DNA of 64,000 nucleotides from Dioszegia crocea. Taxonomy: Eukaryota > Basidiomycota > Tremellomycetes > Tremellales > Bulleribasidiaceae. The notes under the pieces were generated by a model. The model did not search any database and was not told the DNA's origin. It saw nothing but the letters and a program-made list of their open reading frames with translations. Position 1 is the first letter of the stretch, and every line of letters begins with the position of its first letter. A program made the position numbers and the translations under genes. The DNA lies in contig BCKK01000008.1 of the NCBI GenBank assembly GCA_001600615.1, positions 1,036,134-1,100,133 of the forward strand, written 5' to 3'. Below are positions 34,301 through 45,533 of the stretch, piece after piece.

Positions 34301-36859
34301 CAAGATGGTCAGGGCGTTATTGACAAAGGTCAATATTGAGAGTGGGAAGAGTGAGAACATCTTTGAGTTGGCGCAGTTGGAGCAGCAGCTTGTGTGGAGG
34401 CCGAGTGAGACTATTGTGAGTTAGGTTATGCGGTCAATGTGGTGCGCGGGATGGAGTGGAAGAGGGTGGTTGTAGGGATTGAGCTGGCATAAGGCAGGCG
34501 AGGAGTTTTGTTTGGGAAAGGGGAAAGGCCGATTCGTCCTTGTCACCATAGGAGAAATTTCGAGCTGTAAACAACAGTCGCTGACACAAGCAGGATCTCC
34601 GCCTCAGGGACAAATCCAGAGAGATGGTACACAAGGGTCCACTCAAACGACGTGGTGGGAACAGGGATGAAATTGCCGACCTCCTCGGTTTCTTATTCGA
34701 TCATGCCTTCCTCCTTGCAAAGCCTAAGCACGTCAATAAAGCTGAGCAACTACGAGTCTACCGCCGAGTAAGTCGCATTCCTCCTACATCCACTTAGCCT
34801 TACTGACTCATCCAGCCAATCCCGCTCGAACTACTCGTAATCATAACTCCCGACGAAGCCTATAACGCCAAACTCTCATCGGGCCGAGGTAAACTAATCG
34901 CCCGTCCCTCCGGCTCCAAAGCCCCTTCTTCGGGAACCAACGGTTCTTCCGGAACCCACGTCCCACCCAAACCCGATTCGAAACATGGGTACAGCTTAAC
35001 CATTGTTCATCTGGGCAAAAAGGGGTATTCGATGCAACTATGGGTGGATACGTTTGTATCGAGGAAGAAATGGCTTGAGGCGATTGATAAGCAGCAGACG
35101 GTGCTCAGAGAGCGTAGTCTTGTTTTTGCGCCGGAGACTATTACGGAGGGTTGGTTTGTCGGTTTGAGGAGGATACATTGTGTTTCGCCTTATGGTAAGT
35201 CTTGGGTTCTGATTTGATGTGTGGGCTACAGGGAAACGGATAAAGTGGAGTGGGGCGGGAAGATATGGGACGAGGATCATATAATGTCCAGGGAGATCGG
35301 GGAGACTGTGGAGAGAAGCGGAGATATGGGACGACTGCTGGATATTGAGGAATGGCTAGCATGTCCAACGGAAAACACAAAGCCTTGCAAGACTCTCAAG
35401 CTGACCCCTCAGACAATGGCAATCGGATGATCTACGGCACAGACGATGGTGTATACTTCTCCAACCTCCGTGATCCCAAACTCCGCGAACCCGTCAAAGT
35501 CATCAACCTCCTCGATGTCACCCAAGTTGACGTCATTGAAGAGTTCCAACTCCTCATCGTCCTGCACGAGCGTAGCGTCACTACCTTCCCTCTCGACTGT
35601 CTAGACCCGAACGACCCGAACGCAGCAATGAAGCGCGGGAAAAGAATAGCGAGCCATACGAGCTTTTTCAAATCGGGACTATGCCTAGGCAAGATGTTGG
35701 TCGCGGTCGTCAAGAGCTCGACGCTCAGTTCGACCATTAAAGTCTTGGAGCCTGTCGATCCGCTCCGTGGTGGAAAGAAGGTGCAAGGAGGGTTTATGAA
35801 ACGGTTGAATGGTGGGAATGAGGCTTTGAAGTTGTTCAAGGTGAGTTGGGGCGGACGTAATAGAGAATGATGTGCTGATGTCTATAGGAATTCTATATAC
35901 CTACCGAATCATCTTCGGTTCATTTCCTCAAGACTAAACTTTGCGTTGGGTGTACGAAGGGATTTGAAATTGTCGATTTGGAGACGTTGGATATGCAGGG
36001 TCTGCTCGATCCTAGTGATCAGAGTTTAGACTTTGTGTTGAAGCGGGATAATGTCCGGCCTATTGCAATTTATCGGATTGAGGAGGATTTCTTGCTCTGC
36101 TATGATGGTGAGTTGCCAGCTTCATACCATGCCTTGGCCACAGCTGACATATCAGAATTCGCCTTCTATGTCAATAAGAATGGATGGAGGAGTCGACCTA
36201 AATGGGCTATAATTTGGGAAGGTGTACCAACAGCATTCGGTATGTTCCCTCCCCTGTCAGAGCTTGCGTTTACCTGTCACATGCGGGATCAAGCTAATCT
36301 CTCAGCGCTCCAATTCCCCTACGTCATAGCGTTCGAACCAACATTCATCGAAGTACGTTCCGTACACACTGGCGACCTCGTCCAGATCATTCCCGGCAAC
36401 AACATCTCCTGCCTCTTCGCCGACACACCTCCTTCCCGCGTAAACTCTGCGCCCATACAACAAAATCGGCAAATGATGTTCCCCCCTCAGACCCAAGGTG
36501 GCTACCGACCACCCCCTCCCCAAGGTCCCCAAGGCTACAATCAAGGCTTCCCCAATCCTCAACCTGCCTATCCTGGTCAACCGGGTTATCGACCGCCACC
36601 GGGTCAACATGGTTATATGCCAAATCAGCAAAATGGGAATCCTAATCCCAACCCGAATGCTGGTCCCGGTTCGGCCAGATTTGTCAGGGATCAAATCATC
36701 TTTACGAGTGAAGAGGGGCATGTGCAATTCCTTAAATTGCCGCCGAGAGGAGGTGGGGCGTTGGGGATGAATTCGGCTGCTACGTCGACTACGACGTTGG
36801 TTTCGAGTGGGGGAGGGACGGGGACGGGGAGGTTGGAGTCGATAAGGGGGTCGAGATGA
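31307..36859 (+). CDS. ROM2: Rho1 guanine nucleotide exchange factor, Rom1/Rom2 type (DEP-DH-PH-CNH)
   Basis: Activates Rho1 in the cell-wall integrity pathway. Domain order: a long Pro/Gln-rich disordered N terminus (GYGYQPRPPPPTQQPSGYF); a DEP domain around 32850-33130 (LISPAELVKDGITYKDAFDG, TAVSIIGDIIKTPDRNLALL); a DH/RhoGEF domain from ~33690 (AINEVIYTERDFVRDLEYLK, NPAFQKFVD, GYLTKPTTRLGRYPLLLAAV); a PH domain from ~34560 (DEIADLLGFLFDHAFLLAKP, RKKWLEAIDKQQ); and a C-terminal CNH/citron domain from ~35420 (MIYGTDDGVYFSN, VKVINLLDVTQVDVIEEFQL, KTKLCVGCTKGFEIVDLETL). A Pro/Gln/Asn-rich insert at 36430-36660 interrupts the CNH domain before its last strands. About ten short introns. Rom1 versus Rom2 cannot be separated here. 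Confidence 0.92.
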
Positions 36860-37288
36860 TGCGGTTTGGCGATACGAGAGGTGGGAGAGGGTACTCATTG
36901 TCTGCTCCTCCGGCTTAATATCCGACCACTCTTTTTCCTTCTCTTCTTGGGAACCCCTGCTTATATCCGCGGATTGTTGTATAATACTAGGTACGACCAG
37001 GTAGACACGAGAGAATCATAATGCATGACTATAGATCGTTTCCGTCCCTTCTTCACTTCTCCACATCCACTGCATGTTGGCAAAGCTTCTGCCAGCCGGA
37101 CCGTTTCGTCAGCCGCATGACCATCCCTCGCGACTCGACGGACGATCCGGGATCGGCGGCAAGGCAATTGCGGCGATGTGGAGGATTGCGGCCGAGGAGA
37201 TCGGTGGGTCATCCTCGGATCCTTCTCGTCCTTGAATCATCGCCATGATCTCGGTCCACCTCTTCCTACTAGCTTCGCCCCGCCGTTC
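36860..37288. other. Convergent intergenic region
   Basis: About 430 bp between the 3' ends of the Rho GEF and the orphan gene. Short frames on both strands lack support. Confidence 0.45.
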
Positions 37289-38377
37289 TCATTCAATCCT
37301 GATAGTCCCATTTGAGGCGCAATAATCTTGACTGATCTTTTGAAGTCTGTCAATGCGGCGTTGAGCTGGCCCTAAAATATCAGCTTTTGGCTCCAGGTAC
37401 GACATCCTGGCCCATAATGCGTAGAGGCCGATCGACTGCAGACACATGACAATCCAGTACTGAAAAAGTCCAGCCACTCACCAAGTCAGAGACCATGCGG
37501 AGTCGCTCGATGTCCGATCGAAGCCAATTAAGAGTTTCGCGCCGCGTATGTGCGTCCGGTAGAGCTACGATAGGCGTCAGTAGCCATTTAAACATGGCAA
37601 CGATAGATGCACTCACGCCTCGTGGCCCTCACTGCGCCCCGATACGCATGAAAGAAGGACGATTGGAGGACGAACTAAAGATCGTCAGACGCTGTCCGGG
37701 AATGCCTGACGGGATTTTGCCACGAGAATCGGTGATATGAGACTTACATGCTGCAATCCCAATACAGGGCCGGCCGGGATCAGTCTAGGCATATCGGCTG
37801 AAGGTGTGATGTGCAGGTTATAGAGCTTCACCTTTGCATCGATTATCGCGATGATCGCACAGTATGGGAATGGAGATGAGAGCCATGTCCGAAAATTACG
37901 AGATCGACCCTGCGCGTACGTAAGGATCAAAAACTCCCGAGCGCGGTCTGGACTTCCTTGTGTGCCATTCCACAGGAACAACCTCAGGGCCGCAGGGCCA
38001 GATGTGAGACTAACGCAGATCCTGATGGTCCCCTGACGAAACTGATAAGCCTCTACTGACAGACATCTAAACAATCACTTACCAAAGGCCAGTTGCCACG
38101 ACTTGAGGAACGGAACAACTGCCTGCTCGCTTCCGGAGACCGGGATCCGACACCGGATCAGCCGGAGTTGCCAGCATACCTCTCCGACATCCGTCGTGCT
38201 CGGCTCTGGGAGAATCTTTTTCGTACATGACGAGATCTCGACCGGCCTTGGATCAAATGTCCATGTGTGTACACCGCATACCCGAACAACACACTCAGGG
38301 GTGAGCAACGATATGTCCCGTACGACACGACCACCCACTTCCAACCCTCGCTCGACTGAGGCTCGCCAAGTCCTCAA
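37289..38377 (-). CDS. Hypothetical protein, 295 aa, five exons
   Basis: Exons 38083-38377, 37748-38052, 37617-37674, 37482-37564 and 37289-37435 sum to 888 nt with every phase matching, which strongly supports a real gene. The first intron is 30 nt. The product starts MRTWRASVERGLEVGGRV, has a mixed alpha/beta middle (YCAIIAIIDAKVKLYNLHI) and an alpha-helical C-terminal part (HTRRETLNWLRSDIERLRMV; LGPAQRRIDRLQKISQDY). No transmembrane segment, signal peptide or recognised domain. It may extend 5' if a further exon exists. Confidence 0.6.
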
Positions 38378-38563
38378 CCCCCTACTCGCTACATCTGGCC
38401 AACCTTGTTAGGGCTCTACTCATGGGTCATGTACTGGCGAATCTCGGTCGGAGTGGTCGAGGATCTACAACGGGCTTCAAGGAAGCGAGCAATTGTCGCC
38501 CCTCGAAAAATTGTCGCCGGTACCTGAGGAAAAGTCTGAGCTGCTGGAGCTTTGGCAATGGGA

Positions 38564-38569
38564 TATAAA
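38564..38569 (+). promoter_or_regulatory. TATA box of the secreted-protein gene
   Basis: TATAAA within gggatataaaaggg, ~140 nt upstream of the ATG at 38709. The paralogue at 40458 also has a TATA-type element at a similar distance, which fits strong, regulated expression. Confidence 0.6.
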
Positions 38570-38708
38570 AGGGGTCTCGAACAGCAGTCGACCCTCCCTC
38601 ATCTTCTCCACCTTCTCATCCCGTGTCATCGCAACGAAACACATCCACTCACATTCCATCCCTCTCAACAGCTCCTCACCCTCGGTCCTCATCCACTACA
38701 CCACCACC

Positions 38709-39332
38709 ATGCTCTTCTTCTCCTACCTCATCGGCTTCATCGGCATCATCTCCCTCGTCCAGGCCATGCGGATCGACACCCAACCCCTCGGTCGTCGTGC
38801 TCTCAGGCAAGCCACTCGCTCCGAGGTCGTCACCCGTGCCACTCGTCCCCAGCGCCGCCAGGCCGTCAGCGTCCTTCCATATCCCCAGTGCCCCGACTAT
38901 GTCTCTACTGGGAACGTACCGTACGCACGATGGGCCGGGTTGGACTACAACTCGCCCGTCGGTGCACTCTTCACGCCCAATGTCCAGACTCGCGAGGGCT
39001 GCATCAAGCTCTGTGAAGTCGACCGTAGTAAGTTTTACTTCCTCAACCATCTCCCTTGATGCCTGGTATGATGCTGATGGCTCAGCTTGTATCGTCTCTA
39101 CCTATAACAAGAACACCGGGGGCTGCTTTAAGGTTACCCGTACCGGCACCTTCTTCCTCGCCCCGTTCGATGCTACTATCAAGGGTGTTACTTGCGAGTC
39201 CAGCACTGCAGTCAGTAAGTTAACGCTCCACCTCCTATCTCATCAAACATGATGATAGCTAACTCCTCAGTCGCTCAGTACCGACAGGCGACTTGCTGTA
39301 CCGAGTACCGGGCGGCGACTCCTGGACCCTAG
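38709..39332 (+). CDS. Secreted Cys-rich protein with PAN/WSC-like motif, 169 aa
   Basis: Exons 38709-39027, 39086-39214 and 39271-39332 sum to 510 nt. A signal peptide (LIGFIGIISLVQA) is followed by a basic pro-region (RIDTQPLGRRALRQATR) with a dibasic Kex2-type site (RPQRRQ) before the mature part. The mature part has paired cysteines: PYPQCPDYVSTG, REGCIKLCEVD, TCIVSTYNKNTGGCFKV, VTCESSTA and ATCCTEYR. The C-I-x-L-C-E-x-D-x-x-C spacing recalls PAN/Apple or WSC-like carbohydrate/protein-binding modules, but this is tentative. A tandem duplicate lies at 40458. Likely secreted or wall-associated. Confidence 0.75.
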
Positions 39333-40457
39333 TACAACTCTCTGGTCATGTTGCGGTCTGTTGCAGTGGAAGATTTGGGGGACTTGCCGACTCGGGTGCT
39401 ATTTCAACTTTTGGGCTTAAGGACATTCTGATATTGGGTTATAATCTTGGTTCATGCAAAGCTTCAGTTTCCTTGTCACTTGTATGATGGGCGATAGAAC
39501 ACACTTTCAGGCTCGAAATTACGGTATGATTGGCGAGTTAAGCGAAAGGGACCCTTGGGCCTTGGTAGTGCCTGAGCTTGGGCGGTCTCGAAGGTATGGG
39601 TTCTCCTCAGGTTCTCATATCCTCGCAGTGCGTGCATCTTGGTACCTACTCCTTGCGTGGATACGACTTGAACCTCAGCACGTCCAGTCTCGGGTTGCTC
39701 CATATCGTCAAGCCCAGTATCTGCGCGCGCTGTACCGTCAAGCGATGTCACAAACTGCCGACCCATGTTTCGCGATGAGCTCGGACTGGTCTCCAGCATT
39801 ACCTTATATTACCTTCCGACCGAAGCTCGCTTCCCAAGGCCGAACAATCTCGGAGATCGACCTGTCAGTGCGCCGATCAGATCAACGCTTGATGGAACGT
39901 AAATATCGTTGGAAGGTATGTAAATCAGGGGATGAAGGCCTCGTTTCATCTTGGATCGGTCCAAGCGGAGTCTAGCAAAGGCTAATCAACAAATTACTCC
40001 GCGCCACCACTCAGGAATAGACCATTCCCTCTTCCCGCGAGCCGCTATCGTTACAGGCAGCCATGTTCTGCTGATCTCATCTTCGCCGAAACATCGACTC
40101 AGAACCGTAGACGCAGAGGTCTCATCACGACGAAGGTCAACATCAAGCCTTTTCAAACCGGGTCTCGCCTCAAATATGTCCAAAGGGATCAGTCAGCCAT
40201 GTCTCGCCCATGTCCAAACTGGAGAAGGATCTCCGAACGGCTTTGAACGGGGGTTAGGCTTTGGGGAAGCGAGCAGCATCATTCAAGATTTTGGCGGGCG
40301 ATTTGTGGAAAAACGCAAAGGCGCTCAGAGGACCTTGGATATATAAGGTCTACCATGGGCAATGCACTGACCGTCTTCCCATCAATATCCCCTCCCACCT
40401 CTCTCTAAGCGATTCCACTCGGCTCTCACCTCATCTCCTCTTCCCTCCCCCTCCACA
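39333..40457. other. 1.1-kb spacer between the secreted-protein duplicates
   Basis: The frame at 39454-39975 (+) and its minus-strand counterparts at 39476-39799 and 39986-40183 are open but show no domain and no phase-consistent model I trust. No terminal repeats or transposase motifs are seen. Confidence 0.4.
40340..40346 (+). promoter_or_regulatory. TATA-like element of the second secreted-protein copy
   Basis: TATATAA in ggatatataagg, ~118 nt before the ATG at 40458. Its position is comparable to the TATA box of the first copy. Confidence 0.55.
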
Positions 40458-41082
40458 ATGCTCCTCTCCACCTACTTCATTGGTCTCATCGGCGTCATCT
40501 CCCTCGTCCAAGCCATGCGTATCGACACCCAACCTCGCGCCAAAGCTCTCAAACAAGCTACTCGCTCAGAGATCATCACCCGCGCCACTCGAGTCCGAGA
40601 CGTCCACCGGCGACAGGTCAGCGTCCAACCCTATCCCAAATGTTCCGACTATGTCTCCACCGGTGATGTGCCCTATGCTCGCTGGGATGGCCTCGATTAC
40701 AACTCTCTTGCAGGTGCAATCTACACTGGCGGTGTTGAGACTCGCGAGGAATGTATCAAGCTTTGCGAAGTTGACAGCTGTAAGTATTTCGTTTCTCCTT
40801 CTTAGTGGTACATTGCTGACATTTCAGCCTGCATCGTCTCCACTTACAACAAGTACTGATACGGCTGCTTCAAAGTCACACTTGTCGGCACCTTCTTCCT
40901 CGCACCCTTCGACGCGACCATCAAGGGCGTCACTTGCGAGTCCAGCACGGCACTCAGTAAGTCAACAGTTCCAACTGTGTGGACCAATGACTGACTCTAC
41001 AGTCGAACAATACCGAGAGGCTTCCTGCTGTACCGAGTACCGGGCTGCTACACCTGAGGATGTGTACGCGGATCGGCGATAG
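40458..41082 (+). pseudogene. Second copy of the secreted Cys-rich protein, premature stop
   Basis: Clear tandem paralogue of the 38709-39332 gene: signal peptide LIGVISLVQA, MRIDTQP, dibasic site HRRQ, PYPKCSDYVSTGDVPYARW and REECIKLCEVDS. Exon 1 is 40458-40779; exon 2 opens at 40828. In exon 2 the codon series CIVSTYNKY is followed by TGA (40857-40859) where copy 1 reads on to GGCFKV. After the stop, the homologous frame continues (YGCFKV, GTFFLAPFDATIKGVTCESS, SCCTEYRAATPEDV) to 41082. The truncated product would be ~118 aa and lack the last cysteines. Splice sites are preserved. The nonsense change looks recent. Confidence 0.8.
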
Positions 41083-41397
41083 TGGCCGACTCAGCTGCGG
41101 TCGGCGGAAGAAGGGGGAGGGAGGGAAGATTGATGGGGAGAATCTACGTCCGGACATTTGAACCTTCTTATTTCGAAATCTTGGGTTCTTTTTTGGTAGA
41201 TCTGTATGGACACTGGTAGTTAAACGAGAGCGAATGTCATCTGGTCTGTGGTCTGTGTCTTGAGTCATTCAGTCCTGCATCCGCTTCCATCCACCACCTT
41301 ATCCTTGGTTGCCTCTTCGGCCAAGTCCGACCGCTTGTCCAGTAACCCTCGCTCAGCTCCTGCTTTTGCTTTCAGTCCTTCATTGTCCACCTCTGAG
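41083..41397. other. Intergenic, nothing recognised
   Basis: About 315 bp upstream of the WD40 gene. It presumably carries that gene's promoter; no clear element seen. Confidence 0.4.
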
Positions 41398-44034
41398 ATG
41401 CCTAGACGCACAATACAGCCTATCCCCCGCTCACTCGCATCCAACAGTGATCCCACCTTCCGGCGTCAAAATGCCCTGTTCGATCAAGGCGTCTGGGACC
41501 GGCTAGATCAGGTCCAGATCCTAGGCGATGATGACTCCATTGGGCATCAAGGGTGAGATTATCTCACATCATACTACCTTATAGTCTTTCTATCGCGCTG
41601 ACTCTCCAGCTGTGTCAACGCTCTGAGCTGGTCAGATGATGGACAGACTCTATTGTCAGGATCAGATGATAGGCGGTATGTCTCCTCCACCATCAACGCC
41701 GCTGAATGATCAGAATCTGTATCTGGGGACCAGACACAAGCAGTACTTCTTCAACAAGCTACAGTCCTCATCCCCTTCGACTGGTCGAGACCATCTCCAC
41801 AGGCCATCGAGCCAATATCTTCTCGGCGAAATACCTCCCAAATACCTCGACGCCAACTATCGTCACTTGCGCGGGAGATAGGGAAGTGAGGGTGTTTGAT
41901 GTGGAGCGGTTATCGAGGATGGACATGCAGCCAGGGAGGGGAGATCTCGATGGAAGACATGGGCCAGGGTGGGTTTGACCTCATGCCATGTGGTACGGGG
42001 AGCTGACGAAGCCAGAGTAAGAGTGCTCAGATGTCACCAAGATCGAACAAAAAGAATCGCTACTGAAAACTCGCCCTTCCTCTTCCTTACCGTCTCGGAG
42101 GATGGAACAGTACGACAGCATGATCTGCGAAGACCTCATCAATGCCGATCGGAATGTCCAGAACCGCTCTTCCACGCGCCCAGAGGTGTGGACCTGTACT
42201 CGCTTAGCGTCAGTACGGTGACTCCTCACATCTTCGCTGTAGCTGGTCGGACTGATTGCGTGAGTCTGCTTCTTCAGGATGGAGAGGATGGTTGCTAACA
42301 CTGCTAGGCGTTCATATGCGATAGGAGAATGCCAGAGCATCAAACACCTTCCTGGGGCTCACAAACGAAAGCTTCAGGCCAAGTCCACTGCGTTCGTCGA
42401 CTAGGTCTACCAGAGCACGAGTGGAAGACGGTTGAGACAACGCCAGAGGGCAGGACAATCCGGCAAGATAGACATATAACCAGTGTCAAGATGAGCTCCG
42501 ATAAGGCTGACGAGGTGAGTTGATTCTCTCTACACGGGCCGATGATAGCTGACAAGTATAGGTCATTTGTGCTTTCGCTCGTCATTCCACTGCTCTCTTT
42601 TCGATACACGATGACACTACCTCATCATCCGCTCGACAAACTTCCACCTCTCCTATCCTTTCAACCGGTAATCTCAAGCCTAAATCAAACCCTGGGGTAA
42701 CGGGACGCTCCGCCGCCGATTTCCTTCGCAGTCCCTCATCCTTACCTCCTTCCGCTTTGCCTAGCATCGCCGAAGCTGGGCCTTCCAGGTTGGCAGGCGG
42801 CGTATTGGACAGTGCTAGTAGCAGCCCCGGGAAACGACGGAATAGCCGGTCGCCTAGTCCATCATCTGGACCGAGCAGGACTACCCGGCCGAGACTTGAG
42901 GAGCAGGAGTTTGGGTCTGTACTGGCAAAGGAGGAAGATGATAGGCGGGAGATGCGGATTGAGTTGGAGGATGAAGGTGGGCAACAGCCTATTCCAATTG
43001 CTGACTTCTAGACGACAAAGCGGCAGATGAGCTAGACCGGATCATGCGCGGTATGAATGGCAGCACGTCCTCAATGTCAGGCGATGTCGCACACATGCCT
43101 ATCGAGTCAGGGCCAAGCCGACCTCAACATCGCTCAGCTCGATTCGGCCTACCGTTCCGACGTAGGCCTCAACTCTGGGATAGGCTTGCAGCGGACGATA
43201 TTGACGGGGAGGATGACGATATGGATATGGAGCATGACGATGGAGATGAGGTGGATGATGATGATATTGACGAAGATGATATGGAGGATGATGACGTAAT
43301 GTTTGATGATGAGGATGATTTTGATGACGAGGAGGAGGAGGAAGAGGATGAGGAGTATGGCGGCTGTCCATTGAGCGGTGCGGGGGAGTATGGGGGAGTG
43401 GAAATGATCCATCCGAGGATGTACTATAAGGGCGCGAGGAATGTGCAGACTGTCAAGGACTGTGAGTTGCGGGATAGTCTGGTCTGGTCTGGGTCTGACG
43501 CTGATGTCATCAGGTAACTTCCTCGGTGCTCAATCTGATAAAGTGGTCTCAGGGAGTGATGATGGGAATTTCTTCGTTTGGGATAAAGCCACTGGACATC
43601 TGGACGGAATATGGGAAGGAGATGGGGATGTAGTCAATGGTAAGTCTACCTCTTTGACAGTCTTGCTTGCTCTGAAGAAGTGCTGACGCAAGCAGTAATG
43701 GAACAACACCCAACTTTACCCCTTATTGCCGTTAGTGGAATCGATAACACAGTCAAAGTGAGTCTCGTCTCGACTCACGTCCCAGACAACATCACTCTGG
43801 TGCTGATGAGATCAGATCTTCGGTCCACCTACCAAATCCCTCTCACCTGCTCGAAGTAAGAACCGCACGTCCATGTCGGATACTATCTTGCGCCAGAACT
43901 CGGCATCGGCGACACTCATGCCACGGGGCCTGGGTAGCGCGGGGATTATGCAGTTGTTGGCGAGTAGGGGGTTGGTCTTGAGGGATGAGGAGGGAGAAGA
44001 GGGGGACGTGCCACCGGGATGTGCTACGCAGTAG
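41398..44034 (+). CDS. DCAF8/WDTC1-like WD40 protein
   Basis: Probable substrate receptor of CUL4-DDB1 ubiquitin ligases. The start MPRRTIQPIPRSL leads to a first blade (CVNALSWSDDGQTLLSGSDD), a second (STGHRANIFSAKYLPN, VTCAGDREVRVFDVE), CHQDRTKRIATE, FLTVSEDGTVRQHDLRRPH (a WDxR-like H-D-L-R element used for DDB1 contact) and AGRTDC/AFICDRRMP. A disordered nuclear-type insert (KRRNSRSPSPSSGPSRTTRP) and an Asp/Glu run at 43190-43360 follow. The last blades are MYYKGARNVQTVKD/CNFLG, VVSGSDDGNFFVWDKATGHL and HPTLPLIAVSGIDNTVKIFG. About 10 short introns. The layout, with an acidic insert before the final blades, matches the DCAF8/WDTC1 group. Confidence 0.82.
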
Positions 44035-44578
44035 CCCAAGTATGCGAGCTGATGGCAGTTTATGGTTCTTCTATAGGCCATCAGCATATTCATGGTTGAG
44101 TAGCACCTGACGATGTGACATCCAGCAACTGACCTGCTGCGACTGACAGGAGTGACGAGGCTGATCATCACTGACCGCGCAGGCATGTGAGACAAGCGTG
44201 CGTCTGCAGGTGCCCAAATCGATATTTGCAAAAGGTAGGGCTTGAGCACCGTCCGATATGCTCGATCTAGAGTCGCGACTAGCTCGATATATCCTCAGGA
44301 TCTGTAGTGGAGAGCATCATAGAGTACATCAGATTGCGCTAGCTAGCTGCTGACTCTACTGACATAATCCCCGGAATGACAAGCTCCTTAACGCCCCCTG
44401 GATCATTCTCCGCTCCAAGAGCTTGCCCTACCAACAACCGACTTGGCTTCATCCCACTCGATCACCTCCACCTCTGCCGACCAATCGAAGTTCCCGAAAT
44501 TCATGCGGGCTTCGCTCGCGGTGGTCGCCACCAACCAATCTCGAGCCTTCTCGGCCACCTTCCCCCAGGGAACAGAGT
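44035..44578. other. Convergent intergenic region, with a possible extra 3' exon at 44403-44578
   Basis: Most of this stretch shows nothing. From ~44590 down to 44403 on the minus strand there is an open frame (VPWGKVAEKARDWLVATTA, NFGNFDWSAEVEVIEWDEA) that looks protein-like. It could be the last exon of the small gene at 44579-44902, but I could not find a convincing splice that joins the two frames. Confidence 0.35.
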
Positions 44579-44902
44579 CTACCTCAGATCTGAGGTTTCG
44601 CCGCGTCGCCATGGTATGAGGTTGTCCTTCAGACGTTTCGCCATCTTCCAGCAGATAGCATTGGTCTCCTTCTGACTCTTCCCCGGACAGATCGAGCTGT
44701 AACCTGTTTCATTGGCAAACCTCGCCGACAGCTCCGCTCCCGCGTCCTGTGTACCTGTTTCGGTGAGTAAGAGCTTGGCTCGAAGCTGGGCTCGACTCCT
44801 CACGGGACCGGTAGAGGATGCTGCGGGAGAGGAACGCTGCGGGATCGATTCGACAACGGGCTTGGGCCCGTCACCCCGCCTACCGGTGGAGCGATTCGAC
44901 AT
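44579..44902 (-). CDS. Hypothetical protein, ~107 aa (3' end uncertain)
   Basis: Starts MSNRSTGRRGDGPKPVVESI and reads to a TAG at 44579. The middle is helical (RSRAQLRAKLLLTE), then ICPGKSQKETNAICWKMAKR. A second open frame immediately downstream could represent a continuation through an undetected intron or a frameshift. It belongs to a run of four small minus-strand orphan genes between 44.4 and 47.0 kb. No known family. Confidence 0.4.
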   Translation of the reverse strand: MSNRSTGRRGDGPKPVVESIPQRSSPAASSTGPVRSRAQLRAKLLLTETGTQDAGAELSARFANETGYSSICPGKSQKETNAICWKMAKRLKDNLIPWRRGETSDLR

Positions 44903-44971
44903 ATTGGAGGGGTAATGATTCGTGTGTGACGAGATGGCTGTAAGCACGATATTTCAGTTGGCGATGTGAGC

Positions 44972-45432
44972 TCAGGAGTCAATACAGGCAGGTCGGTATG
45001 AAGTAGTGATGAGACAGAGCTGTCCAGTTTCCAGTATGACAGTCCACGTTCCTTCGCCACTGATCCCTCTGACGTCGATCTGTACCTCGCTCCACGGCTC
45101 TTCAGCCTGAAGTGAAAGGAGTGACGTCCTGTTTACTGAGCCGTGCTTTCGCATTTCGTTTTCAACTGCAGGATATCCCTTGTGCAACAGACGCGTTTCA
45201 GCACGCAATGGCCGTGGTCCTGGTCGGACAAAACGGCGAGATTTGCGAGACTGGACAATGCAGACTGGAGCCACTCGTCAAAGGGAGGGTCTGGGAACCG
45301 AGGGTGGGTCTGAGGGCTTCCGTCAGTTTCTCGACTGGTCGACCAATCACTGCGGTACTCGCGATCGAGGATGACTGATCAGCCCACACGCCCAGATTGT
45401 TCAACCACAGATGACAGTATGCATATCCATTA
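44972..45432 (-). CDS. Hypothetical orphan gene with a 31-nt first intron (3' exon uncertain)
   Basis: The start MDMHTVIC is joined by a 31-nt intron (CTGATCAG end) to VILDREYRSDWSTSRETDG, then FDEWLQSALSSLANLAVLSD, CVLKRVCCTRDILQLKTKCE and STA. A second intron is required: the frame closes at CAGTAA, which itself looks like a donor. Three downstream readings are open, and I cannot choose between them. The one ending at 44972 (WSEVQIDVRGISGEGTWTVI) avoids overlap with the next gene. Annotated as probable; the C terminus is unresolved. Confidence 0.4.
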
Positions 45433-45533
45433 TGATACAATATGAGGAACGCCCGCTACAGTATCTCCACTGACTCTGCTGTCGCGAGACACACGACGAC
45501 GGACGCATTCGCAAATTGAGCTTCCGTTGAGGC

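Noticed and set aside
39454..39975. 173-aa plus-strand frame between the secreted duplicates
   Set aside because: No domain, no signal peptide and a composition like non-coding sequence; overlapped by open frames on the other strand. Kept as spacer.
39986..40183. Possible small minus-strand gene (start MDIFEARPGLKRLD) joined by a 26-nt intron to a second exon
   Set aside because: The join is readable, but the intron would be shorter than any protein-verified one here and no homologue is known to me.
40854..40876. Short GT...AG segment that might splice out the TGA in the second secreted copy
   Set aside because: It would be 23 nt, and the phases do not match the downstream conserved frame.
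43057..43412. His- and Ile-rich frames over the acidic stretch of the DCAF8-like gene
   Set aside because: Antisense and shifted readings of GAT/GAG repeats; artefacts of the Asp/Glu run.
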